Shown here: piece by piece, positions 1 through 5,831 of the stretch
Layout: each line of letters starts with the position of its first letter
Position numbering within the stretch: position 1 is the first letter of the stretch
DNA from: Firm-04 sp946413695
Lineage (GTDB): Bacteria; Bacillota; Clostridia; Oscillospirales; Ruminococcaceae
Assembly (NCBI GenBank): GCA_946413695.1
Contig: CAMKLV010000122.1
Coordinates: 1-6,117 of the forward strand
Direction: 5' to 3'
DNA length: 6,117 bases
Position numbers and translations under genes: made by a program
Notes under the pieces: model-generated
What the model was told of the DNA's origin: nothing
Databases searched by the model: none
Seen by the model: only the letters and a program-made list of their open reading frames with translations

Positions 1-12
1 TTCTAAAATAGC

Positions 13-40
13 ATCCGCGCAGCGGATACCTCTTTTTACG
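13..40. other. Small hairpin followed by a T-rich stretch
   Basis: ATCCGC (13-18) and GCGGAT (22-27) form a perfect 6-bp stem with a GCA loop, followed by a T run at 32-37. It could be a weak terminator for a plus-strand gene left of the window, or a small palindrome like those at the right end. The stem is short and the T run starts several bases after it, so the assignment is weak. Nothing else recognisable lies in 1-77, and no coding frame enters there. Confidence 0.3.
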
Positions 41-77
41 TTTTGCGGTATCTCCCATATTTATGCTGAAATAGAAC

Positions 78-126
78 AAAGCCGCTGAAACGAGCGTGAT
101 GCCAGTTTCAGCGGCTTTTATTTTGA
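78..126. terminator. Strong intrinsic terminator, probably bidirectional
   Basis: AAAGCCGCTGAAAC (78-91) pairs perfectly with GTTTCAGCGGCTTT (105-118) around a 13-nt loop. On the plus strand the stem is followed by TTATTTTG; on the minus strand it is followed by GTTCTATTTC, a poorer U tract. It lies 39 bases past the stop of the plsY-family gene, so it should end the minus-strand operon. It may also stop plus-strand transcripts entering from the left. The A-run and T-run at the stem base give the symmetric form typical of bidirectional terminators between convergent units. Confidence 0.88.
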
Positions 127-156
127 ATATTGGATTCCGGAATGATCCGGTCACTG

Positions 157-795
157 TCACGCTTCGGAATCGGGGCGTGATTCGCGCTTTTTGATCCACG
201 AGGGAATCTCCGTGCCGTTTGCCATGCGCTTGAGATTCGGGATATGCTTGATCACGATCACCACCGCCATGACGGCAAACAGCGCGGTTTCCAGCACATC
301 GCCGGTGTGGAAATACCAGAAGACCGGCAGCGCAACCGCGCAGGTCATTGTGGCAAGCGCGATAAACTTAGTAGTGATGAGCAGCACCGCAAGGATTCCG
401 ATGCACACAAAGAAGAACTGCCAGTTCAGCGCAAGATTCAGCCCGAGCAGCGAGGCAAAGCCCTTGCCGCCGCGGAACTGCATCCAGAACGGGAACATAT
501 GCCCCAGAATCACGGAGACACCTGTCACCACAGGCAGGTGCGCGCATTCTTCCGGATACGAAATCACATGCAGCAACAGAAAGACAGGCAGAAACGCCTT
601 GAAGATATCGACCAGCGCGGAGAACACCGCCGCACCCTTGCCCATGGTCAGCAGCGCATTGGATGCGCCCGCATTTCCGGAGCCTTTGGTGCGGATATCG
701 AAGCCCTTGCAGCGCGCGATGATCGCAGCCGTGTTGATATTACCGAGTAAATAGCCGACGAGAATGCCGCCGAGATACCAGAGAGCAGTTTTCAT
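157..795 (-). CDS. plsY: PlsY-family glycerol-3-phosphate acyltransferase (divergent)
   Basis: The 212-residue product is a polytopic membrane protein of normal PlsY length. PlsY transfers the acyl group of acyl-phosphate to glycerol-3-phosphate, giving lysophosphatidic acid at the inner face of the membrane. All three family motifs are visible: motif 1 GSGNAGASN (38-46), motif 2 GHMFPFW followed by FRGGKG (98-112), and motif 3 KHIPNLKR with GTE (183-196). His184, Asn187 and Glu196 of motif 3 are kept, as is the Asp63-x-x-Lys66 pair. The position normally held by the conserved arginine at the end of motif 1 (GATNxxR) is Leu49, so full activity is uncertain; it may be a specialised paralogue. 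The ATG at 795 overlaps the upstream gene's TGA (ATGA). The best Shine-Dalgarno candidate, GAGGTG at 807-812, sits 11 nt away inside the upstream gene, which fits translational coupling. It is the last gene of the operon. Family assignment is firm; the functional level is not. Confidence 0.9.
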   Translation of the reverse strand: MKTALWYLGGILVGYLLGNINTAAIIARCKGFDIRTKGSGNAGASNALLTMGKGAAVFSALVDIFKAFLPVFLLLHVISYPEECAHLPVVTGVSVILGHMFPFWMQFRGGKGFASLLGLNLALNWQFFFVCIGILAVLLITTKFIALATMTCAVALPVFWYFHTGDVLETALFAVMAVVIVIKHIPNLKRMANGTEIPSWIKKRESRPDSEA

Positions 796-3700
796 CTGTT
801 GATTGACACCTCACATGTTCCGCCCGTCTGAATCATCCGCGTGGGATTCGCAGCAAAGTGCTGCGCCTTGGCGCTCAGGATCGCGATATCGAAATCGGAA
901 TCAATGAGCGTCACATCGGCGTCGCCCTCAAAGCTGCCGATATCCATTGCGCGATTGCCTTCCAGACGAACTGTTGCCCTGCACTGCCGCAAGCTGATCT
1001 CCGGTGCCGAATCACCCGAGCCGATGCCGATGGCATTCTGACCGGTGAACACCGCATTGACGGTCGAATCACGCAGCGTGATGTTTCCGCCGCCCGTCTC
1101 CGAGCCGATGCCGCAGACGAATGTACCCGAGCCGGTGATCGTCAGGCTTGCCGTATTGCAGAGGATTTCGGGGGCACCTTCCATGCAGCCGATTGCAACG
1201 CTGCTTGCCATACGAAGCGAGAAATCCGCCTCGCAGCCGGAAACGCTGATGACCGCATTGCCTTCATGCGTTCCGATTCCGACGCCGTTCTTGCCGGTCA
1301 TCTCGAAGAACATCCGCGTGCCCGTAATGGTGATCTTCTGCCCCTTGCCGTAGCCGGAGCCGATGCCGACGCACTGCCCTGCGTTGGAGAGAATGGTCAG
1401 GATGCCGGCGAGGTCGATATTGATCTCACCGCAGGCGAGGTCGGGATCGTTGCCGATCGCAAACGCCTTGGAGTTATCCGCGCGGATGCTGAGGTTTCCG
1501 CTTCCCGTCAGATGCAGGGAGCTGGATTCCGGCACAAGAATGCCGCCGTTATCCATGCGGTTGTCACCCTGAAATTCGATTGTGACATTTGATTTCTTGC
1601 CGAGCATAATCGCCGGTGCGACGATCTGCTGCGGCAGATTGAAATGCACATCGCGCAGGATGATGTGACAGTCCGTATCATCCTTGATCTTGATATGCAC
1701 GCCGCTTGTCTCGTGGAAATCACCGATGATTTCGAGGAACGGCTGCGCGACAAAGAGGTCGGTATAGTGTTCCGCATCGAGCTGCGGCAGATGCACCATA
1801 TCCTCGCCCTCGCTGAGCATATAGGTTTTCTGCATGATCTGCTTTTCGGCGCTTGCGCTGAACTTTGCGATCATCGCGGCGATGCGCTCCGGAATCGCCG
1901 GAACCGGCCGCTCGTTCGGCACAGAGGTAAAATTGCCCTGAATCAGGTCTGCGCCGAACCGGATGACGGCGCGCAGCTCCTCGGCGGTTTCCACGCCCTC
2001 TGCCAGCGCCATAAATCCGTTTGCATGTGCAAACTCAATGATGTTTGTCACAAAATGCTGTTTCTTGGGTTCCTCGTGAATGCTGGAAATCAGGCTGCGG
2101 TCGATCTTGACATAGTTCGGGGAATACCGCAGCAGATTCGAGATATTGGAATAGCCGGTGCCGTAATCGTCAACGGCGATTGCCATATGATTGCGCGCAC
2201 ATCGCGCCTGAATCATGCTGAGCTCCTCGCCCTCTGTCTCCGCCTGCTCGGTGAATTCAACGACAAGCAGCGGCAGGATATCGCTGTACTGTTCCCTGAG
2301 CTTGAGGAAATCCGTTTCATTGAGGAAGTGTCCCGGAATGCTGTTGACAAAGACATGCCTGTCCGCAAAGACCTCGCGGTTCGCAGCAATATACTTCAGG
2401 ACATTGTTATAAGTCAGCCATTCGACCTCGTAGAGTCTGCCGGCCTGTGTTGCGTAGGTCAAAAGCGTCAGCGGTGCGATCTTCATGCCACCCGCAGTCC
2501 GCATCAGTGCCTCATAGGCAAAGATCTGACCGGTCTTGGCATTGACGATCGGCTGGAAGTAATAGGAGAGCAGATTCTCATTGAGGATGCGCTCCATCTG
2601 CGCCGCTTCGGCATCGGTAAGCGAAGGCTTATCAACCGGTTCGCTGCCGCTTGCACGCTGTGCATCCTTGATTGTCACCGCTTCGGTGAGCATGGATTCA
2701 AGTGAAAGCGCGCTGCTGATATCCGCGCTGACCCTGCCGACCGAAATCTCCATCGAGTAGCTCTTGCCGGAGACCTGATCGTAGCTTGCCATGCGCTTTT
2801 TCAGAACGCTGATCAGCGCCTCTGAGGTATTCATCAGATGATCGGATTCAAAGAACGCGATCATGAACTCATCGCCGCCGATTCGCGCGGCAGTCACATC
2901 GCTGTCGATGCTGTCCGTGATTGCATTTGCAAGGCTGAGCAGTGCCTGATCGCCCTCTGCCCTGCCGAAGATGCTGTTGATCTGCCGCAGCCGGTTCAGC
3001 CCGATGACGATCATCACGAGGCGTTCGCCCTCATGCTTTTCGTTATGCAGCCGCTCCGAGAGCGATTTGATCGCGCCGTGCAGATTGAGCATGCCGGTCA
3101 GCGAATCGCGGACGCGCGCAGCAACAAGGCGTTCGTTCATTGCCTGCAGCCTTGAGGTTGCGAGGCACGAACCGATGACATTGCCCGCCGTGTGGATGAA
3201 CTTCGGGAGCTTGAACGCTTCCTCCTCGACATCATCGCCGTAGTAGGCGTAATAGCCGTAGACCTCGTTCTGCATGTAGATCGAACTGAAAAAGACCGCC
3301 TTGCCGGCGTCAAGGATATCCGAAAGCACCGGAATCAGCGACGCGCGCGGAATGATCGAGAACTGCTTTTCCTTGCGCCTGTGCATCACGGCGCTCATGA
3401 GCTCGGTCGAATCCGCAAACTGCTGCAGGCTGTTCTCCGTCAGATCGACACTGAGGGAGTCGCGCAGACAGACATAAGAGTCCTCCGGAATACATCCGGA
3501 AATGACATCGAGATAATCAATGACGGTCGGCTGCTGCCGCTCGAGCATCGCACCGAGCAGCCAGTGCTCCTCCGATTCCTGCCGCAGACATGTCTGCAGC
3601 TTCGCATAGAGATCGTGCACCGCCTGATTCTGGTCCCGCTGTTCGGTGACATAGCATCCGCAGGATTCCGAGATGCGCAGCAGCGGCTTGATCTCGGTAT

Positions 3701-4511
3701 CCATGCTGACGTCTTCGCCGTCGAGAATCAGCTCCGCGGTATCAAAGAACGCCGCGCAGAGCCGCTCATAATCCTTGATGCAGGTGGTCAGGCGCGGACT
3801 GTGGAACCGCTCCTTGATGATGCCGTCGGAGCCGGTGACAATGACATCCTCCGGCACGCGCAGCCCGTGGCTGTTGAGCACAGCGCAGACGGCAATCGCC
3901 ATTTCATCATTGACGCAGACGATCGCATCCGGTGTATCATGCGCAAGGAACCGTTCCGCGGCTTCTTTCGCGGGTTCCTCCCAGTAGTTGCCGTAGCCGA
4001 CGCGCTCCTCCTCAAAGGGGAGATTATATTTGCGCAGTGCCTCGCTGTACGCCATGACCATACATTCCGAGCCGTAGTTGCCGCGGATGCCGGTCATCAG
4101 ATCGACACGCTTGCACTGATGCTCCCCGAAGACATGGTCGAGCAGCGCACTGAACGCCTGATTGGAATAGGAATAGACAGAGGGCACACCCTCCATTTTG
4201 CCGTCATAAGCAAGGATCGGGATCCGGTGTTCCTTTGCAATCGCGGCGATGGTGTTCGTCACGATCCGGTTCGCAATCGCTTCGCTCATGATGACGATCA
4301 TATCAACAATCTGGAACGGAATCAGGTCATAGACACTGTAGCAGCTCTGTTCATGCAGGCTGTTCGGGTTCTGAGCCAGACTGGAATTGAACACGAGAAC
4401 GGCATAGCCGCGCCGGTGTGCCTCGTCAATCAGCTGCGTGACGCTTTCGAGGATCTCGGGATTTTGAATCCGCGAGGTACACAGCGCGAATACCGGGCGA
4501 TCGTTCAGCAT
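792..4511 (-). CDS. LacI-like sensor / GAF-like / GGDEF / EAL protein with C-terminal beta-helix repeats (predicted c-di-GMP phosphodiesterase)
   Basis: The 1239-residue protein has no signal peptide or membrane segment that I can see, so it is probably cytoplasmic. Residues 1-285 resemble the ligand-binding domain of LacI regulators (type-1 PBP fold; VNDEMAIAV near 201, GSDG near 227) without a DNA-binding helix-turn-helix, ending in SESCGC (281-286). Residues 286-465 look GAF-like. GGDEF spans about 468-625, with the signature intact at 545-549, but the metal-binding Asp of the first strand is Gly504 and no RxxD I-site is visible. EAL spans about 640-875 with EALMR (667-671), Asn723, Glu752, Asp781-Asp782, Lys802, Glu838 and Gln858, so it should hydrolyse c-di-GMP. 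From about 939 to the end is a beta-strand ladder with a 28-residue period. The start is set at ATG 4511, preceded by AAAGGAGGG and lying downstream of the promoter. An in-frame ATG at 4637 lies upstream of that promoter. It is first in the operon with plsY. Confidence 0.9.
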   Translation of the reverse strand: MLNDRPVFALCTSRIQNPEILESVTQLIDEAHRRGYAVLVFNSSLAQNPNSLHEQSCYSVYDLIPFQIVDMIVIMSEAIANRIVTNTIAAIAKEHRIPILAYDGKMEGVPSVYSYSNQAFSALLDHVFGEHQCKRVDLMTGIRGNYGSECMVMAYSEALRKYNLPFEEERVGYGNYWEEPAKEAAERFLAHDTPDAIVCVNDEMAIAVCAVLNSHGLRVPEDVIVTGSDGIIKERFHSPRLTTCIKDYERLCAAFFDTAELILDGEDVSMDTEIKPLLRISESCGCYVTEQRDQNQAVHDLYAKLQTCLRQESEEHWLLGAMLERQQPTVIDYLDVISGCIPEDSYVCLRDSLSVDLTENSLQQFADSTELMSAVMHRRKEKQFSIIPRASLIPVLSDILDAGKAVFFSSIYMQNEVYGYYAYYGDDVEEEAFKLPKFIHTAGNVIGSCLATSRLQAMNERLVAARVRDSLTGMLNLHGAIKSLSERLHNEKHEGERLVMIVIGLNRLRQINSIFGRAEGDQALLSLANAITDSIDSDVTAARIGGDEFMIAFFESDHLMNTSEALISVLKKRMASYDQVSGKSYSMEISVGRVSADISSALSLESMLTEAVTIKDAQRASGSEPVDKPSLTDAEAAQMERILNENLLSYYFQPIVNAKTGQIFAYEALMRTAGGMKIAPLTLLTYATQAGRLYEVEWLTYNNVLKYIAANREVFADRHVFVNSIPGHFLNETDFLKLREQYSDILPLLVVEFTEQAETEGEELSMIQARCARNHMAIAVDDYGTGYSNISNLLRYSPNYVKIDRSLISSIHEEPKKQHFVTNIIEFAHANGFMALAEGVETAEELRAVIRFGADLIQGNFTSVPNERPVPAIPERIAAMIAKFSASAEKQIMQKTYMLSEGEDMVHLPQLDAEHYTDLFVAQPFLEIIGDFHETSGVHIKIKDDTDCHIILRDVHFNLPQQIVAPAIMLGKKSNVTIEFQGDNRMDNGGILVPESSSLHLTGSGNLSIRADNSKAFAIGNDPDLACGEINIDLAGILTILSNAGQCVGIGSGYGKGQKITITGTRMFFEMTGKNGVGIGTHEGNAVISVSGCEADFSLRMASSVAIGCMEGAPEILCNTASLTITGSGTFVCGIGSETGGGNITLRDSTVNAVFTGQNAIGIGSGDSAPEISLRQCRATVRLEGNRAMDIGSFEGDADVTLIDSDFDIAILSAKAQHFAANPTRMIQTGGTCEVSINR
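858..1541 (-). repeat. Coding repeat: eight ~28-residue beta-helix units in the C-terminus of the EAL protein
   Basis: Isoleucines of the recurring motif (I in GI or IG) fall at residues 991, 1019, 1050, 1079, 1107, 1135, 1163 and 1191, giving spacings of 28, 31, 29, 28, 28, 28 and 28. Six of the seven complete IG units begin IGxxxG-like (IGSGYG, IGTHEG, IGCMEG, IGSETG, IGSGDS, IGSFEG), each followed by a short beta strand and then a second strand. This is the signature of a right-handed parallel beta-helix. Similar aaIG-type ladders are familiar from secreted surface proteins of Clostridia. Units are divergent at residue level, so this is an old protein repeat and not a recent DNA duplication. 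Confidence 0.8.
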
Positions 4512-4516
4512 CGAAT

Positions 4517-4525
4517 CCCTCCTTT
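4517..4525 (-). promoter_or_regulatory. Ribosome binding site deciding the start of the EAL gene
   Basis: Read on the minus strand, AAAGGAGGG ends 5 nt before the ATG at 4511. It is a near-perfect anti-16S complement. It selects this ATG over the in-frame ATG at 4637, which would add 42 residues with no homology to the sensor domain and would lie upstream of the transcription start. Confidence 0.9.
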
Positions 4526-4569
4526 CGCAGACGCATCTTTGTCCAATACGTATAGTTTTAATTATAATC

Positions 4570-4598
4570 ATTGTAGCACACTTCCAGTTATTTGTCAA
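4570..4598 (-). promoter_or_regulatory. Sigma-A promoter of the EAL-plsY operon
   Basis: On the minus strand TTGACA (4593-4598) is separated by exactly 17 bp from TACAAT (4570-4575), and the base triplet before the -10 is TGC, an extended -10. Transcription would start near 4563, leaving a leader of about 52 nt. An 8-bp palindrome ATACGTAT at 4546-4553 lies just inside the transcript and could be an operator, although it may be chance. The -10 and its upstream flank are identical over 14 bp to those of the divergent promoter. Confidence 0.85.
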
Positions 4599-4695
4599 TG
4601 GGAAGTCAAAGAAAATCCCGTGCCCGATTTTCGGCATAGCAGCTTGAAAAAACCGCCTGTTTCGTCAAATTGCACGAGAACGGCGCTTTAATTTT

Positions 4696-4721
4696 GTTCA
4701 CAATTCGTTCATCTGCGTTCA
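4696..4721 (+). promoter_or_regulatory. Three helically phased GTTCA direct repeats upstream of the plus-strand promoter
   Basis: GTTCA occurs at 4696-4700, 4707-4711 and 4717-4721, with periods of 11 and 10 bp, so all copies face the same side of the helix. The cluster ends 18 bp before the -35 box at 4740, where an activator or repressor would bind. The regulator is unknown. The motif is short, so chance cannot be excluded. Confidence 0.35.
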
Positions 4722-4725
4722 TAAA

Positions 4726-4734
4726 TTATCCACA
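4726..4734 (+). promoter_or_regulatory. Consensus DnaA-box sequence TTATCCACA
   Basis: The 9-mer TTATCCACA matches the perfect DnaA box and lies just 5 bp upstream of the -35 element. A weaker relative, TTGTTCACA, is at 4694-4702. No origin genes are nearby, so this would be a DnaA-regulated promoter at most, or a chance match. Confidence 0.3.
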
Positions 4735-4739
4735 AATCA

Positions 4740-4768
4740 TTGACTTTTGAAATAAAGTGTGCTACAAT
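4740..4768 (+). promoter_or_regulatory. Sigma-A promoter of the PHP-family gene
   Basis: TTGACT (4740-4745) and TACAAT (4763-4768) are 17 bp apart, with TGC immediately before the -10 (extended -10). Transcription would start near 4775. The block AAGTGTGCTACAAT at 4755-4768 is repeated, inverted, at 4570-4583 in the divergent promoter. Confidence 0.85.
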
Positions 4769-4774
4769 AATAAT

Positions 4775-4991
4775 AGGGTAGAAGCATCTTTCGGCAATCG
4801 GGATGTTTTCTCCCCGCTGATTTGTCATTTTTCGGGGGACGGAAAACCGCCTGTGATCGCAGGAATCCCATATATAGACAGCAAACAACCGGCATTATCT
4901 TCATCACAAGACCGCAATCGAAACAGCAGCACCGCACAGCATTCCGTGCGGCGAAACGAGAGGGGGTTCGCGCTGCAAGGCGCAATGCAGG
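4775..4991 (+). promoter_or_regulatory. Long 5' leader of the PHP-family gene (possible structured control region)
   Basis: About 215 nt separate the predicted transcription start from the ATG, and no credible gene lies in between. CGGG (4799-4802) can pair with CCCG (4813-4816), while TCCCC (4811-4815) can instead pair with GGGGA (4835-4839), giving two mutually exclusive stems. A further hairpin CCGCAC/GTGCGG is at 4932-4937 and 4946-4951. I recognise no known riboswitch class. The start codon has only a weak AAGG (4977-4980) at 11 nt, whereas a strong purine run at 4959-4966 lies too far upstream. Confidence 0.35.
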
Positions 4992-5717
4992 ATGAATTAC
5001 TATGTAGATATGCATGCCAATCTGCTGCCGGGTATGGCAGATCTGAACGGGCATCAGTTAACCGAGGCGGAATCGGCGGCGCGGCTCGCTGAATTCCGCG
5101 AGAGCAATATGAAAATGATCGTCGCAGCGCCGTATTTCCGGCCGGAGCAGGATACCCCGCAGGGATTTCTCGCAGCGCGCGATGAAAAGATCGCAGCAAT
5201 TGCAGAGGCTGCCCAGCCGATCCGGATTGTCGGCGGCGCGGTGCTGCCTTTCAGCTATTGCAGCGAATATCCGCGGGACTTAAAGCCGTTTGCGCTCGGC
5301 GAATCGGATTTCATTCTGGTCGATCTGCCGCAGGAGCCGCTGACAGAGGCGCTCTGCGAGGAGATTTCCCGTCTGCGGATCGTCAGCGGACTTTGTCCGG
5401 TCGCCGCAGATATCGACCGCAGCTTTGAGATTCTCTCGCCCGAGGAGCTGATTGCCCTGCGCAAGGCAGGCATTCTGCTGCAGATTTCGGTAGACGGCAT
5501 TCTGCGGCAGGATTACCGCAAGCTCTCGCTCTATCTGCTTGCGAACCAGCATGCACATTTTCTCGCGACCGGTGCGCGCCGGAGTGAGGAGCCGCTGCGC
5601 TTTGTCGAAGCCATGCGGATCATCCAGCGCAGCCTGCCCGCACAGCTTTACCGCCGCATCAAAAACAACGCCGGCATGCTGCTTTCAAACGCAGAGCCCT
5701 CGGCATTCCTTGAATAA
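4992..5717 (+). CDS. CpsB/YwqE-like PHP-fold protein, probable pseudoenzyme
   Basis: The 241-residue, soluble-looking protein has the length and motif order of the PHP-family tyrosine phosphatases (CpsB/YwqE) that dephosphorylate the BY-kinases controlling capsule or exopolysaccharide export. DMHANLLPG (6-14) matches the family's DIHSHILPG. VAAPYF (44-49) matches the TPH block, PVAADIDRS (136-144) matches PVIAHIERY, and AHFLATGAR (188-196) matches VHVVASDMH. In each block metal ligands are replaced: Asn10 for His, Tyr48 for His, Asp140 for His, and Gly194/Arg196 for Asp/His. The family Glu after the central GA is also missing (GGAV, 81-84). Only His8 and a few acids remain, so phosphatase activity is unlikely and a binding or regulatory role is more probable. 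ATG 4992 places the DxH motif at the N-terminus as in the family, and no other in-frame start lies nearby. It is transcribed alone, divergently from the EAL-plsY operon, and no capsule genes are in the window. The fold assignment is by motif comparison from memory and is moderately sure. Confidence 0.72.
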   Translation: MNYYVDMHANLLPGMADLNGHQLTEAESAARLAEFRESNMKMIVAAPYFRPEQDTPQGFLAARDEKIAAIAEAAQPIRIVGGAVLPFSYCSEYPRDLKPFALGESDFILVDLPQEPLTEALCEEISRLRIVSGLCPVAADIDRSFEILSPEELIALRKAGILLQISVDGILRQDYRKLSLYLLANQHAHFLATGARRSEEPLRFVEAMRIIQRSLPAQLYRRIKNNAGMLLSNAEPSAFLE

Positions 5718-5750
5718 GAACCCGCAAGGCTTTCCATATACGAATCAAAC

Positions 5751-5800
5751 AAAGCCGCTCAACCTGCATCATGCGCCGGTTGAGCGGCTTTCTTTTATCT
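5751..5800 (+). terminator. Strong intrinsic terminator after the PHP-family gene
   Basis: AAAGCCGCTCAACC (5751-5764) pairs perfectly with GGTTGAGCGGCTTT (5778-5791) around a 13-nt loop, followed by CTTTTATCT. It starts 33 bases after the stop codon. The outer stem AAAGCCGCT and the loop length are the same as in the terminator at 78-118. Confidence 0.92.
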
Positions 5801-5831
5801 ACATATAAACATGGGAGCTGGGGCGTGAGGG

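Noticed and set aside
858..1592. Plus-strand open frame of 244 codons
   Set aside because: It is the shadow of the beta-helix repeats on the other strand and shows no independent features.
1644..2705. Plus-strand open frame of 353 codons
   Set aside because: It is antisense to the EAL domain, whose catalytic residues are all readable on the minus strand; no start signals or family motifs are visible.
4512..4637. N-terminal extension of the EAL protein to an ATG at 4637
   Set aside because: The extension crosses the -35 and -10 of a near-consensus promoter and lacks a ribosome site, whereas ATG 4511 has AAAGGAGGG at 5 nt and begins the sensor domain directly.
3192..4691. Plus-strand open frame of 499 codons opposite the EAL gene
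   Set aside because: It lies antisense to clear LacI-like coding sequence, extends through the divergent promoter, has no ribosome site, and its product has no recognisable domain. Long antisense frames are expected in GC-rich coding DNA.
4775..4991. c-di-GMP (GEMM) riboswitch
   Set aside because: I looked for the class-I core and tetraloop-receptor arrangement because of the neighbouring c-di-GMP gene and found no convincing match in the leader.
4757..5092. Plus-strand 111-codon frame overlapping the start of the PHP gene
   Set aside because: It begins inside the promoter element and overlaps the conserved DMHANLLPG coding region in another frame.
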